A stretch of 48,411 nucleotides of DNA from a bacterium (GCA_021799485.1 JAJZAK010000015.1:1-48411), one strand, 5' to 3'. Counted from the stretch's first letter, positions 15,085 through 23,599 are shown. The notes: a model not told the origin generated them from the letters alone. A program made the numbers and translations.

Positions 15085-15653
15085 AATTCCATCATAAAGC
15101 GGCGCAGCATCCCCTCGACGCTCAGGCGTCGATGGGCGAGGCTCTCCAGATTCGCGGCTCTTGCGGCAAGGCTCTTGGGGATGGGATTGGCAATGTTGAG
15201 GCCGACGCCGACAACGACCCAATCGAGGCGCCGGGAGCCTCCGCGGGCCTCGACGAGGATGCCGCACGCTTTTTTAGGCGGCGCGCCGTTTTCTTGGTGA
15301 CCGTAGACGAGCACGTCGTTGGGAGGCTTGACCACCGCCGCGAGACCCGTTTCTCGGCCGATCGCGCGGGCGGCCGCCTGGGCGGTCCAGAGGCTCAAGG
15401 CGGCGAGCCTGGAGGGGGGAAGGCTCCGACTCTTGAGGATGAGGGATATGTAGAGCCCGCCGGGGCTCGACTTCCAGCGCCGGAGCATCTGCCCGCGGCC
15501 GCGGCTCTGCCGGTCGGACCAGACGAGAGTCCGGTCCGCGGCCGCGCCCTTCTCGAGGAGGGACCTCGCGTAGTCCTGGGTGGATGGAAGCTCGGCGAAA
15601 CGGTGGAGTCTCGCCACGCCTGGAATCGGCGCGGCTTTATCGCGGCTTGGCAT
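15057..15653 (-). CDS. birA: Biotin-protein ligase catalytic domain (BirA type, no HTH)
   Basis: A 198-residue monofunctional biotin-[acetyl-CoA carboxylase] ligase. It has the biotinyl-AMP loop SRGRGQMLRRW with GGLYIS after it, the KPPNDVLV motif (usually KWPND) and the GILVEARG and VGVGLNIAN strands. It couples biotin to the biotin carboxyl carrier protein. The N-terminal DNA-binding domain of repressor-type BirA is absent, and so is most of the small C-terminal SH3-like domain. The ATG at 15653 overlaps the uvrB stop by 17 bp. The Trp-to-Pro change in KWPND is slightly unusual. Confidence 0.9.
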   Translation of the reverse strand: MPSRDKAAPIPGVARLHRFAELPSTQDYARSLLEKGAAADRTLVWSDRQSRGRGQMLRRWKSSPGGLYISLILKSRSLPPSRLAALSLWTAQAAARAIGRETGLAAVVKPPNDVLVYGHQENGAPPKKACGILVEARGGSRRLDWVVVGVGLNIANPIPKSLAARAANLESLAHRRLSVEGMLRRFMMEFWPFYRKFV

Positions 15654-17676
15654 GCGCCGCCTTCCGGGGCCGGGATCCGCCCCGGCCGGGAACTCCTGGG
15701 ACGGCCATGTCGCGCAGGCTGAAGAGCTCGTCGCGCAGGATCGCCGCGAGCTCGAAGTCGAGATTGTCCGCGGCTTCCTTCATGCGAGCCTCGATTTCCT
15801 CCATGACGACCGGGACGTCGGCGGGCTTGAGCGGGCGTTCGGCGTCGCGCAGAAGCGAGAGGCCCGCCCGCCGGGCCTCCACCTCAAACTCCTCCATCTC
15901 CCGGACGGCCTTGACGATCGTCTTGGGCGTGATGCCGCGCTTGGCGTTGTAGGCGATCTGTTTGTCGCGGCGGCGGCTCATCTCGGAAAGGGCGCGCTCG
16001 ATTGAGCCCGTCTTCTGGTCCGCGTAGAGGACGACTTCGCCTCCGGCGTTTCTGGAAGCGCGCCCCGCGATCTGGATCAGCGTCGTTTCCGAGCGCAGGA
16101 AGCCCTCATGGTCCGCGCCCAGGATCGCGACGAGGGAGACTTCCGGAAGGTCAAGCCCCTCTCTCAGAAGGTTGATGCCGACCAAGACGTCGAATTTCCC
16201 TTCCCTCAGCTCCTTGAGGATCTGGATGCGCTCGAGAGGCTCGATGTCGGAGTGCAGGTACCTGACGCGCAGGCCCTTGCCGGCGAGGAACTCGGTGAGG
16301 TCCTCCGCCGTCCTTTTCGTGAGCGTCGTCACGAGGGTGCGCTCGCCCTTCCGGGCGCGAACCTCGACGCGGCCGATGAGATCGTCGAGCTGCCCCTCGG
16401 AGGGCTTGAGGATGGCCTCGGGGTCGACAAGCCCCGTGGGGCGGATGATTTGTTCCACGACCTCCCCTTGCGCGCAGGCGAGCTCGTAGGGCCCTGGCGT
16501 CGCGGAAACAAAGAGCGTCCGCGGCATGAGCGCCGTGAATTCCCCGAATTTGAGCGGCCGGTTGTCGAGGGCCGAGGGCAGGCGGAAGCCGAAGTCGATG
16601 AGAGTCTGTTTGCGGGAGCGGTCGCCTTCGTACATCCCTCCCAGCTGCGGCACGGCGACGTGCGACTCGTCAAGGACGAGGAGATAGTCCTTGGGGAAAT
16701 AGTCCAGGAGACAGAAGGGCCTCTCTCCGGGGGCGCGGCCGGAAAGATGGCGGGAGTAGTTTTCAATCCCGTGGCAGTAGCCGGCGATGCGCAGCATCTC
16801 GATGTCGTGCCGCGTCCTTTGCTCGATCCTTTCCGCCTCGAGGGGGCGGCTCCGGGATTTGAAATAGTCGGCGCGCTCCTTCATCTCGCTCTCGATCGCC
16901 CCGAGGGCGCGTTCGAGCTCCGCGCCCGGGGTCACGAAATGCTTGGCGGGGTAGATCCAGGCCTCGCGGAGCGGCTTGAGCCTGCGCCCGCTCAAGGGAT
17001 CGATCTCGAAAAGCTGAGCGACTCCGTCGTCTCCAAGGTCGAGGCGAAGCGCCGTCTCCTCGTGGGCGGGAAAGACATCCACCGTGGCGCCTTTCGCGCG
17101 GAATTTCCCGCGCGTAAACTCCGTCTCATTGCGCTCGTAGTGCATGCGCACGAGCCTCTGGAGAAGATCCGAGCGTCCGGTCGCCATGCCTGGATAAATC
17201 CGAAGGGCCTCCTCCCGCCAATTCTCGGGAGAGCCGATGTTGTAGATGCAGGAGACCGAGGCGACCACGATCACGTCGCGCCGGGATAAAAGCGAGCCGG
17301 TGGCCTTGAGGCGGAGCCGGTCGATCTGCTGGTTGATCGAGGCGTCCTTCTCGATGTAGGTGTCCGTCTGCGGGACATAGGCCTCGGGCTGATAATAATC
17401 ATAGTAGGAGATGAAGAACTCGACGGCGTTTTCGGGGAAAAAAGACTTGAACTCCGCGTAAAGCTGGGAGGCGAGGACTTTGTTCGGAGAGATGACCAGG
17501 GCCGGCCGGTTGAGCGCCGCGATCACATGGGCCGTGGTGAAGGTCTTCCCCGATCCCGTGACGCCCAGAAGGACCTGGGACTTGGCGCCTTCCCGGAATC
17601 GCCGGGTCAGCGCCTCGATCGCTTCGGGCTGATCTCCGGCGGGCTTGAATTTGGAGACGAGCTTAAATGCCGTCAT
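15637..17676 (-). CDS. uvrB: Excinuclease ABC subunit UvrB
   Basis: A 679-residue protein, usual length. It has Walker A GVTGSGKT (about residue 40), the beta-hairpin YYDYYQPEAYVPQTDTYIEK used for damage probing, DESH box, the SATPGPYE motif, helicase motifs (LREGLDLPEVSL, QIAGRASRN) and a C-terminal UVR domain (MEEIEARMKEAA) that contacts UvrC. It loads onto damaged DNA with UvrA for nucleotide-excision repair. ATG 17676 starts in the family's usual place and overlaps the tilS stop by 14 bp. No uvrA or uvrC is in the window. Confidence 0.98.
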   Translation of the reverse strand: MTAFKLVSKFKPAGDQPEAIEALTRRFREGAKSQVLLGVTGSGKTFTTAHVIAALNRPALVISPNKVLASQLYAEFKSFFPENAVEFFISYYDYYQPEAYVPQTDTYIEKDASINQQIDRLRLKATGSLLSRRDVIVVASVSCIYNIGSPENWREEALRIYPGMATGRSDLLQRLVRMHYERNETEFTRGKFRAKGATVDVFPAHEETALRLDLGDDGVAQLFEIDPLSGRRLKPLREAWIYPAKHFVTPGAELERALGAIESEMKERADYFKSRSRPLEAERIEQRTRHDIEMLRIAGYCHGIENYSRHLSGRAPGERPFCLLDYFPKDYLLVLDESHVAVPQLGGMYEGDRSRKQTLIDFGFRLPSALDNRPLKFGEFTALMPRTLFVSATPGPYELACAQGEVVEQIIRPTGLVDPEAILKPSEGQLDDLIGRVEVRARKGERTLVTTLTKRTAEDLTEFLAGKGLRVRYLHSDIEPLERIQILKELREGKFDVLVGINLLREGLDLPEVSLVAILGADHEGFLRSETTLIQIAGRASRNAGGEVVLYADQKTGSIERALSEMSRRRDKQIAYNAKRGITPKTIVKAVREMEEFEVEARRAGLSLLRDAERPLKPADVPVVMEEIEARMKEAADNLDFELAAILRDELFSLRDMAVPGVPGRGGSRPRKAAHAKPR

Positions 17677-18406
17677 GGGCTTGCAGCAGTTCGCGGGCTT
17701 CGTCGGCGAGCCTTGAGAAATGCTCGGCCGTCCTGGGTTGGCGGCTCTCGAGCGCGGGGAGGATCTTCATCCGCAGCCAATTGCGAAGGAAGCGCGTCTC
17801 GAAATTGGAACGGTCGATCTTGTAGCGCAGGCCGTGCCGCCGCAAATATTCCAGGACATCGGCGCGCCTGAGGGCGAGAAGGGGGCGGATGAGCTTGATC
17901 TTCCTCGCCAAGGTCCGCTCGGGAGGCATGGCGGCGAGCGAGCGCAGGCTCCCTCCGCGAAGGAGGTTGAGGAGAACCGTCTCCGCCTGGTCGTCCATGT
18001 GATGGGCGACGGCGACCTTATTGAGGCGGAGCCGGCATGCCTCCCGGGAAAGGGCCTCGTAGCGGGCTTTGCGCGCGGCCTCCTCGATGCCGGCCCCGCG
18101 GGCCGCGGCGAGCGCGCGGGCGTCGACCTTCAAGATCGAGGCGGGGAGGCCCAGGGCCGCCGCGAGTCTGGAGACGAAGGCCGCCTCGCCGTCCGCCTCG
18201 GGGCGCAGTCCGTGGTGGACATAGGCGAGCGAGAGCTTCAATCCGAGCTTGCGGCGGCGGGAGACGAGGTAATGGGCCAGGCAGACGGAGTCCGGCCCGC
18301 CGGAGACGGCCGCGAGCACCCCGTCGCCGTCTTGAAGAAGGCCGGCGGACTTCTCGAGGCGCAAGAGCTTGGACCAAACTCGCGCCGCGAATTCCCCACG
18401 CCTCAT
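17663..18406 (-). CDS. tilS: tRNA(Ile)-lysidine synthase, short form
   Basis: A 247-residue PP-loop ATPase. It has the P-loop SGGPDS (about residue 27), an AYVHHGLRPEAD motif, then VAHHMDDQAETVLLNLLRG and RPLLALRRADVLEYL. It modifies C34 of tRNA-Ile(CAU) to lysidine so that AUA codons are read. It ends soon after the N-terminal catalytic domain (ARELLQAHDGI), so it lacks the C-terminal substrate-binding domains of longer enzymes. ATG 18406 is selected for its GGAGG at 9-nt spacing. The open frame further upstream only runs antisense to trpS. It is the first gene of the minus-strand cluster, divergent from trpS. Confidence 0.92.
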   Translation of the reverse strand: MRRGEFAARVWSKLLRLEKSAGLLQDGDGVLAAVSGGPDSVCLAHYLVSRRRKLGLKLSLAYVHHGLRPEADGEAAFVSRLAAALGLPASILKVDARALAAARGAGIEEAARKARYEALSREACRLRLNKVAVAHHMDDQAETVLLNLLRGGSLRSLAAMPPERTLARKIKLIRPLLALRRADVLEYLRRHGLRYKIDRSNFETRFLRNWLRMKILPALESRQPRTAEHFSRLADEARELLQAHDGI

Positions 18407-18442
18407 CGTTGAATGCCTCCATGCCATTGTCTCATAAAAAGC

Positions 18443-18448
18443 TAGAAT
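18443..18448 (+). promoter_or_regulatory. -10 box (TAGAAT) of the trpS-scpAB-glgA unit
   Basis: TAGAAT lies 9 nt before the trpS ATG (18458) in the 51-bp gap between the divergent tilS and trpS genes. No Shine-Dalgarno precedes trpS, so the mRNA is predicted to be leaderless or nearly so. The -35 is not clear. Confidence 0.5.
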
Positions 18449-18457
18449 CATCCACTC

Positions 18458-19621
18458 ATGGCGGGAGGGGAGATCGTGTTTTCCGGGATGCGGCCCACGG
18501 GGCGGCTCCATCTCGGCAATTACTGGGGCGCGCTTAAAAACTGGGTCGAGCTCAGCCGCGCCCACACGTGTTATTTCTGCGTGGTCGACTGGCACATGCT
18601 CACGACCGGCTACGAGGACACGGCCCCCCTCCAGGACAACATCCGCGAAATGGCCCTTGACTGGCTCGCGGCCGGGCTCGACCCGGCCCGCTGCGTCATC
18701 TTCAAGCAGTCGAGCGTGGCCGAGCACGCGGAGCTGGCTCTCCTTCTTGGAATGGTGACCCCCATGTCGTGGCTGCGAAATAATCCTACCTGGAAAGACC
18801 AGCTTCAAGAATTAGCCAAGACAAGGGTTGGCCTGTCTGCGAGCAAGCCGGAGTCCGTTCGTATCATTCCGAGCCTCGGCGTCACTTCAGTGGGTTCAGC
18901 TTTTGTTCGCCCGGAAGAAGATGAGGGCGATGTCGAGCGGAGGTTGGTTTCATCGGAAGGCAATTCGGAGGGCAACTACGGATTTTTCGGCTATCCGGTT
19001 CTGCAGGCCGCAGATATTCTTCTGTACGGAGGAACATTGATTCCGGTGGGTCAGGACCAGTTGCCCCATATCGAGCTTGCCCGCGAAATCGCGCGCCGCT
19101 TCAACTCGATTTACGGCCAGGTCTTCGCGGAGCCTAAGCCCTTGCTGACCCCGGCGCCCAGGGTCCAGGGGACCGACGGACGCAAGATGTCGAAGTCCTA
19201 CGGCAACGGCATCGAGTTGGCCGAGGGGCCTGAATCGCTGAAGGCCAAGATCATGGGCGCCTATACCGACCCGAAAAAGATTCGCGCCACGGACCCGGGC
19301 CATCCCGAGCCCTGCCCCGAAAACCCTCCCGGCTGCTCCATTTTCGCTCTCCATAAGCTCTATAATAGTGATGAGTATGGAAAAAAAGGGTGGAGGGCGC
19401 GCCGCGAGGAATGCATGCAGGGCCGGATCGGCTGCGTAGCCTGCAAGCGGGATTTGCTGACGCATCTCGAGGGGCCGTTTCGCGATTTCCGGGAAAAAAG
19501 AGAATCCATTGAGCGCCGGACGGGCGAGGTCGAGCGGATTTTTGACGAAGGAGCGCGGCGCGCCCGCGCCGTCGCGGCGGAGACGATGAAGCGCGTGCGC
19601 CGGGCGATGAGGCTTGCGTGA
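18458..19621 (+). CDS. trpS: Tryptophanyl-tRNA synthetase
   Basis: A 387-residue class I synthetase charging tRNA-Trp. The HIGH-type motif is TGRLHLGNYWGAL and the KMSKS loop is complete (GRKMSKSYGN). Other family signatures are VDWHMLT, YPVLQAADILLY and VGQDQLPHIELAREIA. Compared with familiar TrpRS proteins there is an extra segment at about residues 122-171, between the WKDQLQEL helix and GFFGYPVL. That segment is rich in Ser/Val/Glu and written in a less GC-rich codon style. A Cys cluster near the end (CxxGRIGCVACK) may bind metal. The scpA gene starts before its stop, so the unit is translationally coupled. Confidence 0.95.
   Translation: MAGGEIVFSGMRPTGRLHLGNYWGALKNWVELSRAHTCYFCVVDWHMLTTGYEDTAPLQDNIREMALDWLAAGLDPARCVIFKQSSVAEHAELALLLGMVTPMSWLRNNPTWKDQLQELAKTRVGLSASKPESVRIIPSLGVTSVGSAFVRPEEDEGDVERRLVSSEGNSEGNYGFFGYPVLQAADILLYGGTLIPVGQDQLPHIELAREIARRFNSIYGQVFAEPKPLLTPAPRVQGTDGRKMSKSYGNGIELAEGPESLKAKIMGAYTDPKKIRATDPGHPEPCPENPPGCSIFALHKLYNSDEYGKKGWRARREECMQGRIGCVACKRDLLTHLEGPFRDFREKRESIERRTGEVERIFDEGARRARAVAAETMKRVRRAMRLA
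18821..18972 (+). other. In-frame extra segment within trpS
   Basis: About 50 codons without counterpart in the TrpRS proteins I know, placed before the GYPVLQAADILLY motif. Codons such as GTT, TCA, GCT, ATT and GAA are common here but scarce in flanking genes. The AT-richer style extends from roughly 18775 to 19070, so it may reflect recombination rather than only an insertion. Confidence 0.5.
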
Positions 19622-20357
19622 CGTGAATACGAGCCAAGCCCCGGCCGGCTTCGACGTCCATCTCGACGTCTTCGAGGGGCCGCTTGATTTGCTGCTCTTT
19701 TTGATCAAGAAGGAAGACCTCGACATCTACAACATCCCGATCGCCCGGATCACCCAGGAGTATCTCTCCTACATCGAGCTCATGAAAGAGCTCAGCCTCG
19801 ACGTGGCGGGGGAATTCCTGGTCCTGGCCTCGACTCTGATGGCGATCAAGGCGCGCATGCTCATTCCATCGAAGTCCGAGGAATCCCAAGAGGAGCCGGA
19901 CCCGCGGGCCGAGCTCGTCGCCAAGCTCCTTGAGTACCAGAAATTCAAGGAGGCTTCGTCCTTCCTCGAGCGGAGGATGGAGGAGTTCGCCGGCATCCAT
20001 TACCGAGGCGCCCCGCATTTCGACGATTCGGAGAAGACGCTCGGGATCGGCCCGTTCGCCCTTCTCGACGCCTTGAAGCGCGTCCTCGACGGGGCGGATC
20101 TGCCCGCGAGGGAGGTCGAGGGCGAATTGTGTCCGATCGAACCCCGCATGGAGAGGATCCTCTCTCTGCTCGATGCCAAGGGCTGCGTGAGTTTGGACGA
20201 GGCCTTCGCGGGAGAAACCAGGCGCCGCGGGATCATCGCGGTCTTTCTCGCCATGCTCGAGCTCTTGAAGCTGCAGAAAATCTCCATACGCCAGGAAGAG
20301 CACTTGGGGCCCGTCCTGATATACAAGAAGGAGGTCGAAGTCGATGCCGCCGTCTGA
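19614..20357 (+). CDS. scpA: Segregation and condensation protein A
   Basis: A 247-residue kleisin of the bacterial SMC-ScpAB condensin. The N-terminal helical domain is typical (FEGPLDLLLFLIKKEDLDIYNIPIARITQEYL), followed by LVLASTLMAIKARMLIP. The C-terminal winged helix (about 190-240) includes VFLAMLELLKLQKI. It bridges the SMC head domains and binds ScpB, compacting and segregating chromosomes. The TTG at 19614 overlaps trpS; GTG codons at 19623 or nearby are alternatives. The last codons overlap the scpB start. Confidence 0.95.
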   Translation: MRDVNTSQAPAGFDVHLDVFEGPLDLLLFLIKKEDLDIYNIPIARITQEYLSYIELMKELSLDVAGEFLVLASTLMAIKARMLIPSKSEESQEEPDPRAELVAKLLEYQKFKEASSFLERRMEEFAGIHYRGAPHFDDSEKTLGIGPFALLDALKRVLDGADLPAREVEGELCPIEPRMERILSLLDAKGCVSLDEAFAGETRRRGIIAVFLAMLELLKLQKISIRQEEHLGPVLIYKKEVEVDAAV

Positions 20358-21036
20358 GCCGGAAATCCCGCAAGAACAACGACCGGATTTGAAGAAAATC
20401 ATCGAAGCGCTTCTCTTCATCACGGAGAAGCCTTTAAGCGTCGAGGACATCTGCCGCGTGGCTGGCCTCAACGACCAGGATCAGGTTTCCCGCATCGTCG
20501 CGGAGCTCGGCCGGGAGGCCGAGGAGAACGGCCGAGGCTTCCGGCTCATGGAGGTCGCGGGAGGCTTCCAGATGGCGACGAGGCCCGAGGCCGCGCCGTT
20601 TGTCCGGAAGCTTTACGCCGAGAAGATGACCCTACGGCTTTCTCATGCCGCCTTGGAAACCCTGGCGATCATCGCCTACCGCCAGCCTATCACCCGCGCG
20701 GAAGTCGAGGAAGTCCGCGGCGTCGACGCGCTCTCCTCCCTCGAGACCCTGCTTGAGAAGGGATTCGTGAAGGTCGCCGGGCGCCGCGAAAGCTTGGGGC
20801 GCCCTCTCCTCTACGGCACGACTCCCGATTTCCTGCGCCGATTCGGGCTCAAAAGCCTGTCGGAGCTGCCGCCCATCGATTCCTTCGCGCCCGCGAAGGC
20901 CGAGGAAGTCCCTGACGCGAGTCAAACGTCCGCTCCAGAATCCGCCGTGGCGCCCGAGCCGCCGTACCCAGCGGCCGACGACGCTTCTCAAGTTTCCGCC
21001 GACCATCCGAGTGAGGATACTCCAGGCGGCGTCTGA
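20344..21036 (+). CDS. scpB: Segregation and condensation protein B
   Basis: A 230-residue partner of ScpA. Two winged-helix domains are visible (about 18-90 and 100-170), with family motifs KKIIEALLFITEKPLS, TLAIIAYRQPITRAEVEEVRGV and LGRPLLYGTT. A C-terminal tail of about 55 residues rich in Pro, Ala, Glu and Ser is probably disordered. The gene overlaps scpA by 14 bp and the next gene, glgA, by 26 bp, so all four genes from trpS are tightly packed. Confidence 0.96.
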   Translation: MPPSEPEIPQEQRPDLKKIIEALLFITEKPLSVEDICRVAGLNDQDQVSRIVAELGREAEENGRGFRLMEVAGGFQMATRPEAAPFVRKLYAEKMTLRLSHAALETLAIIAYRQPITRAEVEEVRGVDALSSLETLLEKGFVKVAGRRESLGRPLLYGTTPDFLRRFGLKSLSELPPIDSFAPAKAEEVPDASQTSAPESAVAPEPPYPAADDASQVSADHPSEDTPGGV

Positions 21037-22468
21037 GGCTGTTCCCTTCGCGAAGACCGGCGGCTTGGCCGACGTCGCCGGCAGCCTGAGCGCGAAGCTC
21101 GCGAGCCTCGGCCACGATGTTTTTCTTTTTCTGCCGCTCTATCACGAGGCCAGGAGCTGGGCCGGGAAGGCTCGGCGGACGCTGACGATTGACGTCCCCT
21201 TCGGCCCCGAAACCCGATCCCTGTCGGTCGCGCTTGTTGAAAAGGAGAATCTGCGCGTCGCCTTCGTGGACGATTCGGCGTTTTTCGACCGTCCGGGAGT
21301 CTATGGCGAGAACGGCGTCGACTATGGCGACAATGATCGGAGGTTCTCCTTGTTCTGCCGGGCGGTCCTCGAAGCCGCGAAGGCCCTGGAATTCGCGCCC
21401 GAGGTCGTTCACGCGCACGACTGGCAGGCGGGGCTCCTGCCGATTCTTCTTAAGAGACTCTACGCCGGCGACCCCGTCCTGGGAGCGGCGCATTCGGTCT
21501 TTACCGTCCACAATATGGCTTACCAGGGGCTTTTCCCGGCGGCGGCGGTTCAGCTTTCGGGGCTGGGCCTCAAGGAGTTGTCTCCCTCCTCGCTGGAGTT
21601 TTACGGCAAGGCGAGCTTCCTGAAGGCCGGGCTTGTCTTCGCGGACCGGCTTACGACGGTGAGTCCGAACTACGCCCGCGAAATACAGGAGTCGAGCGAG
21701 ACGGGCTGCGGCATGGAGGGGATTCTCCGGCAGCGATCGCATGTATTATCCGGGATATTGAATGGACTCGACGTCGACTATTGGAATCCGGAGAAAGACC
21801 CGAATCTTCCGAAGCCTTATGGCGCGGCGACCGTATTCCAGGGCGGCAAGGCGGCGGCGAAGAAAGCGCTGCGCCAGGAATGTGGGCTGAAAGTCGATAG
21901 CGGCCTCCCGCTCATCGGGATCGTTTCGAGGCTTGACAGGCAAAAAGGTCTCGACATCGCGATCGCGGCCCTCGAACGCCGCCTTGGAGGCTTCGAGCTT
22001 GCCGTCCTTGGTTCGGGAGATCCCGCCCTCGCGGTCAGCATTCGCCAATATGCCTCGCGCCATCCCTCGCGCATCTATTTTCGGGAAGGCTTTGACGAGA
22101 GCTTCGCCCACAGACTCTACGCGGCGTCGGACATCTTTCTCATGCCGTCGCGCTTTGAGCCATGCGGGCTGGGCCAAATGATCGCGATGCGCTACGGCGC
22201 CGTCGTGGTCGGGAGCCGCGTGGGGGGGTTGGCGGACACGGTCTTCGAGGCGGACAGCGGCATCGGGAACGGCTTTTTGGCCGAGCCGGGAGACATTGGC
22301 AGCCTGGAGCGCGCCCTGGATCGAGCTTTGGAAGCCTATCACGGCCCGATGTGGCCGAAGCTCGTGGAGCATGGGATGCGCACGGATTTTTCATGGGACC
22401 GTTCGGCGAGAGCCTACGTCGATCTCTATGAAAATCTCGTGGGCGCCGTGGTAGGTCCTAAGGCCTAA
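21011..22468 (+). CDS. glgA: Glycogen/starch synthase (GT5)
   Basis: A 485-residue GT-B glycosyltransferase that extends alpha-1,4-glucan from ADP- or UDP-glucose. The N-terminal domain has the KTGGLADV nucleotide-sugar loop and HAHDWQAG. The C-terminal domain has GIVSRLDRQKG and the acceptor/donor motif SRFEPCGLGQMIAMRYG. The start is GTG 21011 inside scpB, giving the usual MRILQAASEAVPFAKTGG N-terminus. It is the last gene of the trpS unit; its pairing with chromosome-segregation genes is positional only. No other glycogen genes are in the window. Confidence 0.95.
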   Translation: MRILQAASEAVPFAKTGGLADVAGSLSAKLASLGHDVFLFLPLYHEARSWAGKARRTLTIDVPFGPETRSLSVALVEKENLRVAFVDDSAFFDRPGVYGENGVDYGDNDRRFSLFCRAVLEAAKALEFAPEVVHAHDWQAGLLPILLKRLYAGDPVLGAAHSVFTVHNMAYQGLFPAAAVQLSGLGLKELSPSSLEFYGKASFLKAGLVFADRLTTVSPNYAREIQESSETGCGMEGILRQRSHVLSGILNGLDVDYWNPEKDPNLPKPYGAATVFQGGKAAAKKALRQECGLKVDSGLPLIGIVSRLDRQKGLDIAIAALERRLGGFELAVLGSGDPALAVSIRQYASRHPSRIYFREGFDESFAHRLYAASDIFLMPSRFEPCGLGQMIAMRYGAVVVGSRVGGLADTVFEADSGIGNGFLAEPGDIGSLERALDRALEAYHGPMWPKLVEHGMRTDFSWDRSARAYVDLYENLVGAVVGPKA

Positions 22469-22490
22469 ATGAAATTGGTCCTTTGGACCG

Positions 22491-22519
22491 TTGTCTCCGT
22501 TCCGCCGTTGCGCTAAGAT
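22491..22519 (+). promoter_or_regulatory. Promoter upstream of the structured leader
   Basis: TTGTCT (22491-22496), a 17-nt spacer and TAAGAT (22514-22519). The predicted start near 22526 gives a leader of about 110 nt before the next gene, unlike the near-leaderless promoters elsewhere here. A GGTCC-TTT-GGACC hairpin just before it (22478-22490) has no T run. Confidence 0.5.
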
Positions 22520-22525
22520 CATTTC

Positions 22526-22636
22526 GGAGATTGTCCCCAGCTTCGGCTGGGGCTCTGTAGCCCGGGGGATAGGCCCCGGGGTATCCACGACCCGACCTCA
22601 ATCGGGTGCGACCAGAGGCCTCCTCGACAAGGAGAC
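22526..22636 (+). ncRNA. Structured 5' leader, candidate cis-regulatory RNA
   Basis: Four stem-loops are visible. The first is CCCCAGC-TTCG-GCTGGGG (22535-22552), with a UUCG-type loop. The second is CCCGGGG/CCCCGGG around GATAGG (22561-22580), the third ACCCGA/TCGGGT (22590-22607) and the fourth CTCCT/AGGAG (22620-22634), which hides the Shine-Dalgarno before ATG 22637. CTCTG (22553-22557) can also pair with CAGAG (22613-22617), closing a junction around stems 2 and 3 and competing with stem 4. No known riboswitch consensus was recognised. It may instead be repeat debris. Confidence 0.4.
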
Positions 22637-23599
22637 ATGGCCGCTCGATTGCTGGTTGTGAAACGGTTTGATACGATGGCCGCGATGGCAGCGGTCGTCG
22701 CGTTGTTTTTCATTGCCGCGCCCGCGCGCGCCGATTCCTTCAGCGTTCCCGGGTCGCGAGTGTCGGCGGATGGCTCGGCATTGACGGACCCGGCGGCAAG
22801 GGATTTCCTCGAGAGCCACGAGGAGAAGGCCGCCCCCGCTCGTCCGAGAGGCGTCGCCTCGGCTCAAGCCGGAAGCCAAGCGGCTCATGATATCCCGGAC
22901 TCTCTGCCTGCCGGAAGGCGCGTGGTTTGGCGCCGCGATGCGCCGGACGAGCCGAACGCCCATCTTCACGTCATTTTGAAGCTGAAATCGAAGCGGCGGC
23001 ATTTCAAGGACGCCCTGGCGGGGCTTCCTTGGTTCCGACCGGATGCGGGCCTGCGGCCGGAGCAGTCCGTCCTTTCGGGGCGGATACGTCCCCAGGACCT
23101 TAAACAGGCCGTCCAATCCCCTGAATTTTCCAGGGTCTCGATCGTGCCGGAATCCCAAGCGCTCCGGAATAGGGCGGCAGAAGACGTCGTTCTGGGCCTG
23201 CGCCTGAAGGAGAGCCCCTTCGTCGCCGAGGAAACGGCGCGCGAGGTCGCCAAGCTCAAGAGCGCGGTCGGCTTCGCCTGGCGCCGGTCGGTGGGAGCGC
23301 GCGTCGCGTTGGGAGGCGACTCCCGCCTTATTCTGCTTGAGGGAAGGCTTCCCGTCGGCGCCAGGCGCAGCCTTCCGCCCGAGGTTTCGGTCGTCGTCGG
23401 CGCCGATGCCCAAGCGTCCTCGGGGCTTCGCGTCGAGGAAATTCCGCCGCCGGCCGAAGACCGGCCGGTTCCCGCGGGCGTCATCGAGGGGCTAGGCCGC
23501 TTCGCCGAGGAGATGGCGCGCAACGCCCCATGGGTCCTGGGGCTCCTGATCGGTTTCGTCGCCGCGGGCGTTTGGAGGCTCGGCTCCTTCCTCGCGTGA
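22637..23599 (+). CDS. Unknown signal-peptide protein with C-terminal membrane anchor, upstream of ftsX
   Basis: A 320-residue protein of no recognised family. The N-terminus is a signal peptide (basic start, core AAMAAVVALFFIAAPA, cleavage near ARADS). A polar region with Pro/Ala linkers follows, then a mixed alpha/beta part (about 90-265) and a C-terminal TM helix (about 297-316, WVLGLLIGFVAAGVW). The bulk should be periplasmic and held in the inner membrane. The stop overlaps the ftsX GTG (GTGA), so the two are translationally coupled. With EnvC next, a role in cell-wall division is likely but unproven. The AAGGAG lies only 2 nt before the ATG and is sequestered in a hairpin, so a start further in is possible. 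Confidence 0.6.
   Translation: MAARLLVVKRFDTMAAMAAVVALFFIAAPARADSFSVPGSRVSADGSALTDPAARDFLESHEEKAAPARPRGVASAQAGSQAAHDIPDSLPAGRRVVWRRDAPDEPNAHLHVILKLKSKRRHFKDALAGLPWFRPDAGLRPEQSVLSGRIRPQDLKQAVQSPEFSRVSIVPESQALRNRAAEDVVLGLRLKESPFVAEETAREVAKLKSAVGFAWRRSVGARVALGGDSRLILLEGRLPVGARRSLPPEVSVVVGADAQASSGLRVEEIPPPAEDRPVPAGVIEGLGRFAEEMARNAPWVLGLLIGFVAAGVWRLGSFLA

Noticed and set aside
18409-18808. The N-terminal extension of tilS antisense to trpS
   Set aside because: The extension has no PP-loop features and crosses the divergent trpS; ATG 18406 has a good Shine-Dalgarno.
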